From SFTJ01 sp905210415 (GTDB lineage: Bacteria; Bacteroidota; Bacteroidia; Bacteroidales; Muribaculaceae), in NCBI GenBank assembly GCA_902476295.1, contig CABSDC010000005.1, positions 1 through 64,000 on the forward strand: a stretch of DNA of 64,000 nt, in the 5' to 3' direction. The notes under the pieces were generated by a model, which worked only from the letters and a program-made list of their open reading frames with translations, made no database searches and had not been told where the DNA came from. Shown here piece by piece: positions 27,334 to 36,481 of this stretch (the stretch's first letter is position 1; each line of letters begins with the position of its first letter). Made by a program: the position numbers and the translations under genes.

Positions 27334-28119
27334 ATGGGTAAAAACAAACTGAAAAAGTTCGCCGAAATGGATACACTCAGTTGCGTGCTGCAGTATCCTT
27401 TCGCAAGAATACAAAAAGAGGAATTTCCTCTAAAGGGCAAGTGGAACCAAGAGTTTTTCCACAACGACAATCCTATCGTGCTGGAATTGGGCTGCGGCAA
27501 AGGTGAATACGCAGTAGGCTTGGCTCGCCGATTCCCCAACAAAAACTATATCGGAATAGACTGCAAAGGCGCGCGCATGTGGACTGGCGCCACCGAAGCC
27601 ACCAAGGAAGGCATCACCAATGTGGCTTTCCTTCGCACCGACATCGAATTGATCGAGCACTTCTTTGCCAATGGCGAGGTGAGCGAGATATGGATCACAT
27701 TCCCCGATCCTCAGATGAAGAAAGTGCGCAAACGCCTCACCAGCACTCGCTTCCTTGCGCTTTATCGCAACATCCTCAGCGATGGCGGCATCGTGCATCT
27801 CAAGACTGATAGCCCTTTCCTCTACACCTACACCGATGCACTGGTGCGCCTCAACAACTTCGACACCGAGGTCAACACCAACAACCTTTATGGCTCTGGC
27901 ATCGCCGACGACATCCTTGAAATAAAGACTTACTACGAGCGCCAATGGCTTGCCCGCGGTCTGACTATCAAATACATCAAATTCCACCTTCCTCTCAATG
28001 GCGAACTCGCCGAACCTGATATTGAGATTGAAGAAGACACCTACCGCAGTTTCTCTCGTGGATACATACAATGCCCACAGATGATTGACGGCGGAGAACA
28101 ACAAAACGAAGAAGAATAA
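27334..28119 (+). CDS. tRNA (guanine-N7-)-methyltransferase
   Basis: TrmB methylates G46 of tRNAs with S-adenosylmethionine. The 261-residue protein has the SAM-binding loop VLELGCGKGEYAV (about residues 48-60), the acidic IGIDCKGARMW strand, and the signature TFPDPQMKKVRKRL. The N-terminal 45 residues, with YPFARIQ, are usual for Bacteroidota. Cytoplasmic. It lies 16 bases before mrp. Confidence 0.95.
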   Translation: MGKNKLKKFAEMDTLSCVLQYPFARIQKEEFPLKGKWNQEFFHNDNPIVLELGCGKGEYAVGLARRFPNKNYIGIDCKGARMWTGATEATKEGITNVAFLRTDIELIEHFFANGEVSEIWITFPDPQMKKVRKRLTSTRFLALYRNILSDGGIVHLKTDSPFLYTYTDALVRLNNFDTEVNTNNLYGSGIADDILEIKTYYERQWLARGLTIKYIKFHLPLNGELAEPDIEIEEDTYRSFSRGYIQCPQMIDGGEQQNEEE

Positions 28120-28135
28120 AAAAATCAATAAAATA

Positions 28136-29239
28136 ATGGAAAGATTATATCCAAAACTCATACTCGACGCTCTCTCCAAAGTGCGCTACCCTGGCACTGG
28201 CAAAGATATTGTCAGCTCGGGCATGGTAGCCGACGACATACGCATCGACGGCAACAAAGTGTCGTTCTCTCTGATTTTCGACAAGCCTACCGACCCATTC
28301 ATGAAATCTCTCATCAAGTCGGCCGAAACAGCACTTCTCACATACATTAGCGACGAAATCGACATTAAAGGCAACATCGCCACAATCATCCGCAAACCTG
28401 CCGCTCCAAAGCCTGAGCGCCCTCTCGCCGGCGTGAAAAATATCATCGGCGTATCGTCGGGCAAAGGCGGTGTGGGCAAATCTACCGTTGCTGCCAACCT
28501 TGCTGTGGCTCTTGCGCAACTTGGCTACAAAGTGGGATTGCTCGATGCCGATATCTTCGGCCCGTCTATGCCTAAAATGTTCGGTCTCGAATCTGAGCAA
28601 CTCTATATGGAGAAAGTGAATGGTCGCGACATGATTCTTCCGATAGAAAAATATGGCGTGAAGCTTCTTTCTATCGGATTCCTTGTCGACCCTGACAAAG
28701 CAGTGCTTTGGCGTGGAGGTATGGCAAGCAATGCGCTCAAGCAACTTATCACCGAGGCCAATTGGGGCGACCTCGACTATTTCGTCATCGACATGCCTCC
28801 TGGCACAAGCGACATTCACCTCACCCTCGTGCAGACGCTCGCCATCACCGGCGCTATAGTAGTGTCTACACCACAAGAAGTAGCTCTCGCCGATGCTCGT
28901 AAAGGCATCAGCATGTTCCAGAGCGAACAAGTGAATGTGCCAATCTTAGGTCTTGTGGAAAACATGTCGTGGTTTACTCCCGCCGCTCACCCCGATGAAC
29001 AATACTTCATCTTCGGCAAAGATGGCGGCAAGCAATTGGCAGAACGCCTCGAAGTGCCATTGCTCGGACAGATTCCTTTGGTGGCAAGCATCTGCCGCGG
29101 CGGCGATGACGGTACACCTGTGGTATTGCAAAACTCAGTATCGGGTGCCGCATTTATGAATTTGGCTCGCTCTGTAGCAGAAGCAACCGAACGACGCAAC
29201 GCCACCCTACCTCCTACCACAAAGGTTGAAATGCAATAA
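28136..29239 (+). CDS. Mrp/ApbC-type iron-sulfur carrier ATPase
   Basis: A 367-residue P-loop protein that carries and transfers Fe-S clusters. The start at MERLYP is chosen because the longer frame from 28085 would overlap trmB. A MIP18/DUF59-type N-terminal domain (about 1-90) is followed by the deviant Walker motif SSGKGGVGKST (residues 108-117), DADIFGPSMPKM, and the family strand VIDMPPGTSDIHL. The C-terminal VENMSWFTPAAHP lacks the CxxC of some relatives, which is usual in Bacteroidota. A terminator follows. Confidence 0.93.
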   Translation: MERLYPKLILDALSKVRYPGTGKDIVSSGMVADDIRIDGNKVSFSLIFDKPTDPFMKSLIKSAETALLTYISDEIDIKGNIATIIRKPAAPKPERPLAGVKNIIGVSSGKGGVGKSTVAANLAVALAQLGYKVGLLDADIFGPSMPKMFGLESEQLYMEKVNGRDMILPIEKYGVKLLSIGFLVDPDKAVLWRGGMASNALKQLITEANWGDLDYFVIDMPPGTSDIHLTLVQTLAITGAIVVSTPQEVALADARKGISMFQSEQVNVPILGLVENMSWFTPAAHPDEQYFIFGKDGGKQLAERLEVPLLGQIPLVASICRGGDDGTPVVLQNSVSGAAFMNLARSVAEATERRNATLPPTTKVEMQ

Positions 29240-29268
29240 TCCTTTTACATAGGCTTAATCAATATGAG

Positions 29269-29315
29269 ACTGCACTCCAAAAGTTAGAAACTTTTGGAGT
29301 GCAGTTCATTTTTTT
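29269..29315 (+). terminator. Terminator of trmB-mrp
   Basis: A 17-bp perfect stem (ACTGCACTCCAAAAGTT and its complement) has a 3-base loop and is followed by TCA and seven T. It lies between two convergent genes. Confidence 0.9.
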
Positions 29316-29347
29316 GTGCGATCTCATTGGTAAAGTCTGACTTGTAA

Positions 29348-31660
29348 TCACTTAGTTTTCTTGCGCTTCTGACGCATATCCGACGGGATGGATTCTGGCT
29401 TTGCGGTCTTCGATAGTTTCACATCGTAGAACACATATCGCCCCGACATGCCATTGGTGTTCGACAACCAGAACATGAGTTGCTGGCAATTATTAATCGG
29501 AATGGTCACGGTCTTTGGTTGCATCGATTCCCAAACGGCGAGATCTGCCACAACTGTTTGATCGGCTCCGACAAGCAAAGTTTCGCGATAGCGACTATTA
29601 TCTTTCTGATAAACATCCTTACCCAACAATTGGCTATCAGCGGCTGTTTTGAGGCACGCCACAGTGAAGGTAAGCGAGCTATACTCGCCATAGGTATTAA
29701 ATGCAATACAAGAATTTTCCACAGCCTCGCCTCCTGCCGCGAGCAACAGTAGCGGTGCCACTCCAGCCAATGTGCTTCCAACCAGCGTGCCACCAACAGC
29801 AGCACCTGCCACAAACGATGCACCAACCGCAGTGGCACCAACAACTGCCCCGGCGGCATTATCGGTTCCCGACAGCACGCCATGGTCAAGCGAGAAGTGC
29901 GTGCTGGTCTGCAACACAAAGCCCTTGTTGATGCGCGTGCCATCAGGCATCGTGAAGTAGCGTCGACGTGTGGAGCCATCAAGAAAAGCGCCACTTGGCA
30001 TAGTATAAACATAGTGCAGATACGGCTTACCCAAATCAATCAAATCAACTTCTGCAGGACAAGTAGGCGCCGGATGCATAAACAGATTGTTTTCCACCGG
30101 TTTACCACGATACACCACAAGGTCGGCCACACCATAGGCACCAACGTTCATCATGGTCTGCCCGCCATTCTCAAAACGCAATTTCCGGCATTTGTTTATC
30201 GGCAAAACGTAATGCTGATTAGGGCTTGTGGCATTGAGCGGCGCTTTCAAGATCAGTTTATCATCGGCATACACATAGAGCATATCATTGTTCATCACCC
30301 AACTCTTGCCCACAAAACCAGTAGTGAAACTCACATAATCAAACTCGCCACCAAGGTCGAATGCAGCAAACGAAACGGTGTTATCGTCGAAGAAATGGGC
30401 TGTCTGATAAAGAATAAAACCTTCGTTATATCGCGTACCACCCATCGAGAATCCCACATGCTCGCTCATTCCACGATACAACTGATGATCTACCGCGCCG
30501 CGTAAAGCATACGGCGGAATATTAGATATCAACTTGCACACATCTGGCAATTGTTTCAATTTACCTGTGGAGTCGCCCGATGCGCTTTCTGCGGTCTTTG
30601 CCTCAGGCGACTGCCCCTTCGGATACAGCCACGCGTCAACGATAGCACCATAGAGACTATGGCTCTCCTGTTCGCTCGCCACAGTAAGTTTCTTCACGCC
30701 CGACACATTCAGGCTTACCTGTTGAGCGATATCGTCTTGCTTTATCTCATATTCATATAGTATCTTGTCGTCGCCCATGATAGTTATCCACCCAACGCCA
30801 TTGGTGGCCTTCGATGTATTTACCGGACCTACGGTGAAGGTCAACACATCATACATTCCGTTGAGATTGAAATGCGTTTCAGCGGCATTGTTGCCCACAA
30901 GACCAACATCCATTTTTAGAATCATGCCGTAGTCGTAGACCTTATTTCCCAGTTTCACAGTCTTTGCGCCGTGATTTGGCGACACAAGGTGATGCTGCAT
31001 CACCTCCGTACCGGTGGAAGTGTTCACCGCAGTATACGGCATAACGTCGCGAATAAGCAATTGCTTCTCCTTAGGCATTGCCGGCTCATATCCAGTGTCC
31101 TTTGGCGTTTCACCTGGTTTCCACAACGTGATTTCCGAAAAACACACGTCGCCATTACCCTCAAGAAGCATAAATTTCAGTTCATTTACGCCCTTCACAT
31201 TAAGCGTTATACGCTTGTATATGTCGCGATAAGTGAGTTTTCCATCATAAATCACATTGCCATCGGCCACTATTGTCACCACACGCGGATTCCCACCATA
31301 CGAACCCTTGCGCACACCGAGCACAAGTTTCATGGTATCGTATTGTCCACCAAGATTAAACACCGCACGCGCAGGATTACTCTCGCCATTGGTATATTGG
31401 AAATAAAAGCCGTTGCCCCATGTGCCACCGCCATACATTTCCACGCCGTCAATCTCGCCGTAAGCGTAAGTGTCGACTGGTTGAAGCGTTTTCAGCAGAT
31501 AGCGCACCCGAGCTTGGCTTTGGGCTTGTTTACGAGGCTGACGTTGCACTTGAGTTTTATTAGCCTTGCTGCGCACGCCACGCTGCGCAGGGCGCTGAGC
31601 CACCATGCCAGCACACACAAATATTACCACCAATAAACAACATATTCTTTTCATAGGCAT
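29348..31660 (-). CDS. NPCBM-type multidomain exported protein with a glycine-zipper insert
   Basis: A 770-residue protein with a signal peptide (first 21 residues, cleaved near VAQR), a basic linker (about 22-50), and four tandem domains resembling the NPCBM/NEW2 carbohydrate-binding fold (about 50-185, 205-355, 385-535, 550-750). They share aromatic, GFxxQ-like and FNLGGxYD motifs. The fourth domain is interrupted at about residues 597-648 by a hydrophobic Gly/Ala-rich run with GAVVGATAVGAS spacing, like a glycine zipper. Function and target are not known. The short final segment is rich in lysine. A -7 element (TATCTTTG on the minus strand, 31759-31766) precedes it. Confidence 0.8.
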   Translation of the reverse strand: MPMKRICCLLVVIFVCAGMVAQRPAQRGVRSKANKTQVQRQPRKQAQSQARVRYLLKTLQPVDTYAYGEIDGVEMYGGGTWGNGFYFQYTNGESNPARAVFNLGGQYDTMKLVLGVRKGSYGGNPRVVTIVADGNVIYDGKLTYRDIYKRITLNVKGVNELKFMLLEGNGDVCFSEITLWKPGETPKDTGYEPAMPKEKQLLIRDVMPYTAVNTSTGTEVMQHHLVSPNHGAKTVKLGNKVYDYGMILKMDVGLVGNNAAETHFNLNGMYDVLTFTVGPVNTSKATNGVGWITIMGDDKILYEYEIKQDDIAQQVSLNVSGVKKLTVASEQESHSLYGAIVDAWLYPKGQSPEAKTAESASGDSTGKLKQLPDVCKLISNIPPYALRGAVDHQLYRGMSEHVGFSMGGTRYNEGFILYQTAHFFDDNTVSFAAFDLGGEFDYVSFTTGFVGKSWVMNNDMLYVYADDKLILKAPLNATSPNQHYVLPINKCRKLRFENGGQTMMNVGAYGVADLVVYRGKPVENNLFMHPAPTCPAEVDLIDLGKPYLHYVYTMPSGAFLDGSTRRRYFTMPDGTRINKGFVLQTSTHFSLDHGVLSGTDNAAGAVVGATAVGASFVAGAAVGGTLVGSTLAGVAPLLLLAAGGEAVENSCIAFNTYGEYSSLTFTVACLKTAADSQLLGKDVYQKDNSRYRETLLVGADQTVVADLAVWESMQPKTVTIPINNCQQLMFWLSNTNGMSGRYVFYDVKLSKTAKPESIPSDMRQKRKKTK

Positions 31661-31883
31661 TTTCGGAGTGAGGGATTCTACAATTTAGTTTTAGTTTATC
31701 TATTTACGGAGTGCAAACCCAGCATCGACGCGATTGCTGAGGCGCATTCCATCTCATACAAAGATAAATATAAAAGATGAAAAGCAATATAATCGCCACA
31801 CAAAAGATATGCTTGGCTACACGATTATGCGCATCACCATTGCTTGCCACCTAAGCATTGCGCCACATCTGCGCTAATACGCT

Positions 31884-31915
31884 ATTGCACAATGAGAAAA
31901 AAAGCATTACCTTTG
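31884..31915 (+). promoter_or_regulatory. Promoter of the DEAD-box gene
   Basis: ATTG, exactly 20 bases, then TACCTTTG. It predicts a leader of about 115 bases, long for this organism. Confidence 0.8.
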
Positions 31916-31930
31916 CAAAAGATTTACGAG

Positions 31931-31989
31931 AGTGTGTCGATGAAGCCTTACTCTAAAAGCAACGCTGAAGTTTGTAATCACGACACACT
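31931..31989 (+). promoter_or_regulatory. Structured leader of the DEAD-box gene
   Basis: A perfect 9-bp stem (AGTGTGTCG at 31931-31939 with CGACACACT at 31981-31989) closes a 41-base loop in the leader. Cold-shock RNA-helicase mRNAs often carry regulatory leaders, so a thermosensitive or autoregulatory role is possible. This is inference. Confidence 0.45.
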
Positions 31990-32036
31990 GCAATATTTCT
32001 GTCAGTAATCACATAGTTATCACCAACATCATTTTA

Positions 32037-33956
32037 ATGAAGACATTTGAAGAATTAGGAGTCCGCGAGGATATTATCAAAGCAATTTCAGAATTAGGGT
32101 ATGTCCACCCAATGCCAATCCAAGAAAAAGTAATACCACATCTTCTTCACGAAGATGGCGACATCATAGGTCTGGCTCAGACTGGCACTGGTAAGACCGC
32201 AGCTTTCGGTCTGCCAATGCTGCAACGCATCGATGTGGAGATTGAGAATCCTCAAGCCCTCATCATTGCGCCTACACGCGAATTGTGTCTGCAAATCGCT
32301 GGCGACCTCGCCGACTATTCAAAATACATCAGCAACTTGCGCGTGCTGCCAGTGTATGGCGGCTCGAGCATCGAAAGCCAAATAAAGATGTTGCGCCGTG
32401 GCGTGCACATTGTGGTTGCCACCCCAGGCCGCTTGCTCGATCTTATCAAGCGCGACACAGTGAATATGGGAATGGTGAAAACCGTAATTCTCGACGAGGC
32501 TGACGAAATGCTCAACATGGGCTTTATCGACGACATCAACGAAATTCTCTCTCATGTGCCAGACGATCGCAAAATGCTGCTTTTCTCTGCCACAATGCCT
32601 AATGAGATTGAGTCGATTGCAAAAAAATATATGCACAATCCTGAAGAGATTGTGGTGGGTTCGCGCAACGAAGGCGCCGAAAACGTTCGCCACATCTACT
32701 ATATGGTGCACGCTCGCGACAAGTACCTCGCGCTGAAGCGCGTGGCTGACTATTGCCCAAGCATCTACGGCATCATCTTCTGCCGCACACGCCGCGAGAC
32801 TCAAGAAGTGGCCGACTGGCTGATATCCGACGGATACAACGCCGATTCGCTTCACGGCGACCTCTCGCAAGCACAACGCGACCTCGTAATGAAGAAATTC
32901 CGCGAACACACCATCCAATTGTTGGTTGCCACCGACGTGGCTGCCCGCGGACTCGACGTTGACAACCTCACTCACGTTATCAACTATGGTTTGCCTGACG
33001 ATATTGCAACTTACACCCACCGAAGCGGCCGTACTGGCCGTGCAGGCAAGACTGGTGTGTCGGTATCGATTGTTCACCTGCGCGAAAAGGGTAAAATCAG
33101 AGACATCGAAAAGCGTATCGGCAAAGCATTTGAGCGCAAAGAGGTGCCTTCGCCAAAGGAAATCATCACTAAGCAACTCTTCAATCTTGCCGACCGTCTG
33201 GAAAAAGTGAGCGTCGACGAAGAGCAAATCAACGAATACTTGCCAGGCATTATCAAAAAATTGGAATGGCTTAGCACCGAAGACTTGCTCAAGCGCGTGC
33301 TTTCGCTCGAGGCTAACCGTTTGCTTGAATACTACAAGGACGCTCGCGTGCTCGACGTGCCCGAAAACGACAAAAAAGGCAAGAAGAAGGGCGACAAGAA
33401 AGGCTCTGACCGCAGCATGGAGGACAAAGACCGTCGCGTGGGCGAAGAAGGCTACGAACGCGTGTATATCAACTGCGGTAAGGCCGACGGATTTTTTGCT
33501 CCTAACCTGATTGAAATCATCAACCAATCAGTAAAGGGTCAGCGCGTGGATATCGGCCGCATCGACTTGCTCTCAGGCTACTCGCTCTTTGATATTCGCA
33601 AGGGTGATGCACACCGCGTGATTTCTTCGCTCAAGGGCGAAGATTTCTTCGGCAAACGCATCTACTGCGAAATCGCCGTGCCAGATAAGGACTATGCAAG
33701 CGAAAACAAGGGCAAAGCAGCCAAGCGCCCTCTCCGCGACGACGACGGTTTCAAAAAGAGCCGCCGTGACCGCCGTGAAGAGCGTTTCGCCAGCAAAAAG
33801 GACGGCAAAAAACGCGACAGAAAAGACAAAAAAGTGAAAAACCTGACTTTCACGGCAACTACGACAAATTTAAAAAGAAAAAACACTGATTTTTCCTTAC
33901 AATTTGTGCAACTTCACACTGCAGTTTTTCACAATAAACACAATGATTTGAAATAA
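32037..33956 (+). CDS. DEAD-box RNA helicase (DeaD/CsdA type), C-terminus probably frameshifted
   Basis: An ATP-dependent RNA helicase for ribosome assembly and RNA decay, often cold-induced. The open frame is 639 residues. Motif I is AQTGTGKT (lysine 53), motif II DEAD at 153-156, and SAT and HRSGRTGRAGKTG also stand. A DbpA-type RNA-binding domain follows (about 475-550), then a Lys/Arg-rich tail. At the A6 run 33828-33833 the tail seems to lose one base. Adding one A gives KSEKPDFHGNYDKFKKKKH and a stop at 33887-33889, the ending typical of Bacteroidota homologs. The open frame instead runs on through 22 less likely codons to 33956. Confidence 0.93.
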   Translation: MKTFEELGVREDIIKAISELGYVHPMPIQEKVIPHLLHEDGDIIGLAQTGTGKTAAFGLPMLQRIDVEIENPQALIIAPTRELCLQIAGDLADYSKYISNLRVLPVYGGSSIESQIKMLRRGVHIVVATPGRLLDLIKRDTVNMGMVKTVILDEADEMLNMGFIDDINEILSHVPDDRKMLLFSATMPNEIESIAKKYMHNPEEIVVGSRNEGAENVRHIYYMVHARDKYLALKRVADYCPSIYGIIFCRTRRETQEVADWLISDGYNADSLHGDLSQAQRDLVMKKFREHTIQLLVATDVAARGLDVDNLTHVINYGLPDDIATYTHRSGRTGRAGKTGVSVSIVHLREKGKIRDIEKRIGKAFERKEVPSPKEIITKQLFNLADRLEKVSVDEEQINEYLPGIIKKLEWLSTEDLLKRVLSLEANRLLEYYKDARVLDVPENDKKGKKKGDKKGSDRSMEDKDRRVGEEGYERVYINCGKADGFFAPNLIEIINQSVKGQRVDIGRIDLLSGYSLFDIRKGDAHRVISSLKGEDFFGKRIYCEIAVPDKDYASENKGKAAKRPLRDDDGFKKSRRDRREERFASKKDGKKRDRKDKKVKNLTFTATTTNLKRKNTDFSLQFVQLHTAVFHNKHNDLK

Positions 33957-34609
33957 TGCGGTTGATAACATCTACAATATTATGCATAGCGTCTTGCTTC
34001 GCCTTTATTGGCGAAGCTAAGACTATTCGCGACATATTCACATCTGAGCCCGACAACATCTTTCTGATTTTGCCAAGCCGCACGCGCATGGATATGCTCG
34101 ACTATTACGACTCTGGCAACAAGGTGGCGGCAAGCAACAAACTGTCTAACGACGACACTTCTTCGCAGCTCATCGATGTCGCCGACAACTTCATCGCCAT
34201 ATCTCTCACTGAGTCAAACGAGGTGGACTTGCAATTGCTCACACCTTCGTCAAGCGACTCATTAGTGGTGGTGGTGAACACCGTTATGCTGCCTGCGCCA
34301 GACAGCGAAATCTCTTTTTACGACACAAACTGGACACCTGTTAAGAGAAAAGACATTTTTAAGGCTCCTACACTGAAGGATTTCATTAAGCCTAAAACCG
34401 ACAAGAACAAGGTTAGCGAACTGATGCAAATCATTAAATTCCCGATTATTTCCTACGAATTGTCGGCTAAAGAGCCATATAGCCTTGTGGCACACCTTAA
34501 CATCGACAAGTTTCTCAGCACCGAAGATTGGGACGCTGTGAAGGAATATCTCTTGCCAAGCATCTCTTATCGCTTCGAAGGCAAGAAATATCGTCGCATC
34601 ACAAAATAA
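33956..34609 (+). CDS. DUF3256 family exported protein
   Basis: A 217-residue protein with a signal peptide (first 21 residues, ending GEAK) and the DUF3256 pattern, including DNIFLILPSRTRMDMLDYY near residues 31-52 and a C-terminal SISYRFEGKKYRRI. The family has no known function. Its stop overlaps the likely xseA start (TAATG), so the two are translationally coupled. Confidence 0.87.
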   Translation: MRLITSTILCIASCFAFIGEAKTIRDIFTSEPDNIFLILPSRTRMDMLDYYDSGNKVAASNKLSNDDTSSQLIDVADNFIAISLTESNEVDLQLLTPSSSDSLVVVVNTVMLPAPDSEISFYDTNWTPVKRKDIFKAPTLKDFIKPKTDKNKVSELMQIIKFPIISYELSAKEPYSLVAHLNIDKFLSTEDWDAVKEYLLPSISYRFEGKKYRRITK

Positions 34610-35931
34610 TGCCTCCAGCCATGAACATGAGCATACCTCAACCTGAAGGCATAACCCTACGCAAATATCTCGCCGCGGTAAAAAGCACCATTATGGCCAA
34701 CCCCACGCTGCAACAGCAATGGGTGATTGCCGAAATCAGCGACTTCAGATTCTCAAGACACTGCTATATGCAACTGCTCGAGAAAGACGAGTCTGGTGCC
34801 ACTATCGCCACGGCTCGCGCTACGATATGGGCAAGCAAAGTATATGAGATCACTCATAAATTCGAGACAGCCACAAATCAGCACCTTGGCAATGGCATGA
34901 AGGTGATGCTGTGCGTGTCGGTGAATATGAGTGAGCAATACGGACTGTCGCTCAACGTCACTGATATTTCCCCGGAATTCACGCTCGGCGACATGCTCCG
35001 ACAACGTCGCGAAATCTTAGCACGACTCACCCGTGAAGGCGTGATAAACAGAAACAAGGAATTGGGAATTCCCACCAAGCCACAGCGCATAGCCGTGATT
35101 TCGGCAGCCGGAGCGGCTGGTTACGGCGATTTCTGCAAGCAATTGGCAAACAACCCTATGGGCATAAAATTCTATACATGCCTATTCGCCGCCAGCATGC
35201 AAGGCCAAAACACTGTGCCCTCGGTGATCAATGCCCTTGAACGCATCAATCGCTACATCAACCTTTTCGACGTAGTGGTGATAATTCGTGGTGGCGGATC
35301 TACCACCGACCTCAACTCGTTTGACAACTACGACCTCGCCCTCAACGTGGCCAATTGTCCCCTACCCGTAATCACAGGTATCGGACACGAACGCGACACT
35401 ACGGTGCTCGACTACGTGGCTTCCATTCCAGTTAAAACACCTACCGCTGCCGCAGAATGGATTATCTCACAATGCAACCAATGCCTGCAAACAGTGATTG
35501 ACTACAAAAACGAAATCATAAATACTGTCACATATATATTGCGAGAAGAAAACAAGCATCTGCAATATATCAGCGATAATATCCCTATCCTTGCCAACTC
35601 AATTCTCGACAAGGAGAAACTAAAGCTCAATCGCCTGATGGCGGTTATTCCAGCCACCGTATCGGGCAGAGTCACCACAGCAAATGCGTTGCTTGGCAAA
35701 TACGCTGCGGTCATAGCCTCTGTGGCGCAACAAATCGTTCAGCGTGAGAAAATGCGCATCGACAATCTCAGCGACAAAGTGAATCTGCTATCGCCACAAA
35801 ACACGCTCAACCGCGGCTACTCACTCACCCTACACAACGGGCATGCAGTGACCGACGCCTCGCAACTGACCGCTGGCGACGAACTGGTGACACACTTTAA
35901 ATCCGGCAAAGTAATCTCAGAAGTAAAATAA
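34609..35931 (+). CDS. Exodeoxyribonuclease VII large subunit
   Basis: XseA degrades single-stranded DNA in either direction, with XseB. The start at 34609 (TAATG overlap with the upstream gene) is preferred over 34528, which lies inside DUF3256. About 440 residues: an OB-fold with WVIAEISDFRFSRHCYMQLL, the catalytic core with IIRGGGSTTDLNSFDNYDLA and TGIGHERDTTVLDYVA, and a coiled-coil C-terminal half. It lies 23 bases before xseB. Confidence 0.95.
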   Translation: MPPAMNMSIPQPEGITLRKYLAAVKSTIMANPTLQQQWVIAEISDFRFSRHCYMQLLEKDESGATIATARATIWASKVYEITHKFETATNQHLGNGMKVMLCVSVNMSEQYGLSLNVTDISPEFTLGDMLRQRREILARLTREGVINRNKELGIPTKPQRIAVISAAGAAGYGDFCKQLANNPMGIKFYTCLFAASMQGQNTVPSVINALERINRYINLFDVVVIIRGGGSTTDLNSFDNYDLALNVANCPLPVITGIGHERDTTVLDYVASIPVKTPTAAAEWIISQCNQCLQTVIDYKNEIINTVTYILREENKHLQYISDNIPILANSILDKEKLKLNRLMAVIPATVSGRVTTANALLGKYAAVIASVAQQIVQREKMRIDNLSDKVNLLSPQNTLNRGYSLTLHNGHAVTDASQLTAGDELVTHFKSGKVISEVK

Positions 35932-35954
35932 CCATCACATCACATATTATCACA

Positions 35955-36158
35955 ATGGAAGAACAAATCACATATAGCAAGGCGATTTCAGAACTTGAGG
36001 ACATCATTCGCAAAATGCAAAGCAACGAATGCAGCATCGACATCCTGTCGCAACTGACATCTCGCTCGCTACAGTTGCTCACCATCTGCAAGGATAAACT
36101 CACTAAGACCGACGAGGAACTGAAGAAGATCCTATCTCAACTCAGCGACGAGCAATAA
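35955..36158 (+). CDS. Exodeoxyribonuclease VII small subunit
   Basis: A 67-residue helical protein that binds XseA. It has the XseB core (ITYSKAISELEDIIRKM...LQLLTICKDKL), folding as a two-helix hairpin. Its length and place behind xseA fit the family. Confidence 0.93.
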   Translation: MEEQITYSKAISELEDIIRKMQSNECSIDILSQLTSRSLQLLTICKDKLTKTDEELKKILSQLSDEQ

Positions 36159-36234
36159 GCGCAAGCGCACTCCCACTCCACGCTTTGGTATCATTTTTGT
36201 AATGTTGTAGATTACAACCTAACAACTTACAGAT

Positions 36235-36480
36235 ATGAAACGTCAAAAGAATTTGCGCATAACGCAAGACGACTACATCAAGGCAAACCGTAAGGCAAGC
36301 CGCGAAGCTGAGATTGCCGCTTACGGGCATCCGCTTTGCCACAAACGAGTGCACAAATCCAAGAAGGTCTACGACCGCAAACGAATCAAAAAGGCAGATT
36401 GCTCAAGCGATTTGCCTTTTTCGTTTCTTCGTCAAGCAATCAACCCAATTAGGGCATTCGTACCCTATCGCCCGTTATAG
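36235..36480 (+). CDS. Small basic protein of unknown function
   Basis: An 81-residue ORF whose first 55 residues (KNLRITQDDYIKANRKASREAEI, YDRKRIKKAD) look like a small conserved Bacteroidales protein rich in Lys/Arg, possibly nucleic-acid binding. A ribosome-binding site is weak. The last 27 codons run through a terminator hairpin (36388-36421) and into a piece of the dispersed repeat (36441-36458), so the natural C-terminus is doubtful. Confidence 0.6.
   Translation: MKRQKNLRITQDDYIKANRKASREAEIAAYGHPLCHKRVHKSKKVYDRKRIKKADCSSDLPFSFLRQAINPIRAFVPYRPL
36388..36421. terminator. Bidirectional terminator
   Basis: AAAAAGGCAGATTGC pairs with GCGATTTGCCTTTTT around the loop TCAA, allowing two G-T pairs. 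There are A/T-runs on both sides. It lies inside the end of the 81-residue ORF and also ends the minus-strand operon to its right. Confidence 0.75.
36441..36458 (+). repeat. Fragment of the dispersed repeat
   Basis: CAACCCAATTAGGGCATT repeats the core of copies A and B with one difference from the consensus. Only this short stretch is shared. Confidence 0.35.
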
Positions 36481-36481
36481 G

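Larger units (their letters stand above)
31661..32036. other. Divergent intergenic region between the NPCBM and DEAD-box genes
   Basis: It holds the -7 element of the NPCBM gene (31759-31766, minus strand), the DEAD-box promoter (31884-31915) and its leader. No ORF of note. Confidence 0.6.

Noticed and set aside
28085..28135. Upstream start for Mrp
   Set aside because: It would overlap trmB by 35 bases and adds a Lys/Asn-rich tail absent from homologs.
32319..33527. 402-residue ORF on the minus strand opposite the DEAD-box gene
   Set aside because: It mirrors a strongly conserved helicase gene in the other strand and shows the Val/Phe/His-rich composition of antisense reading.
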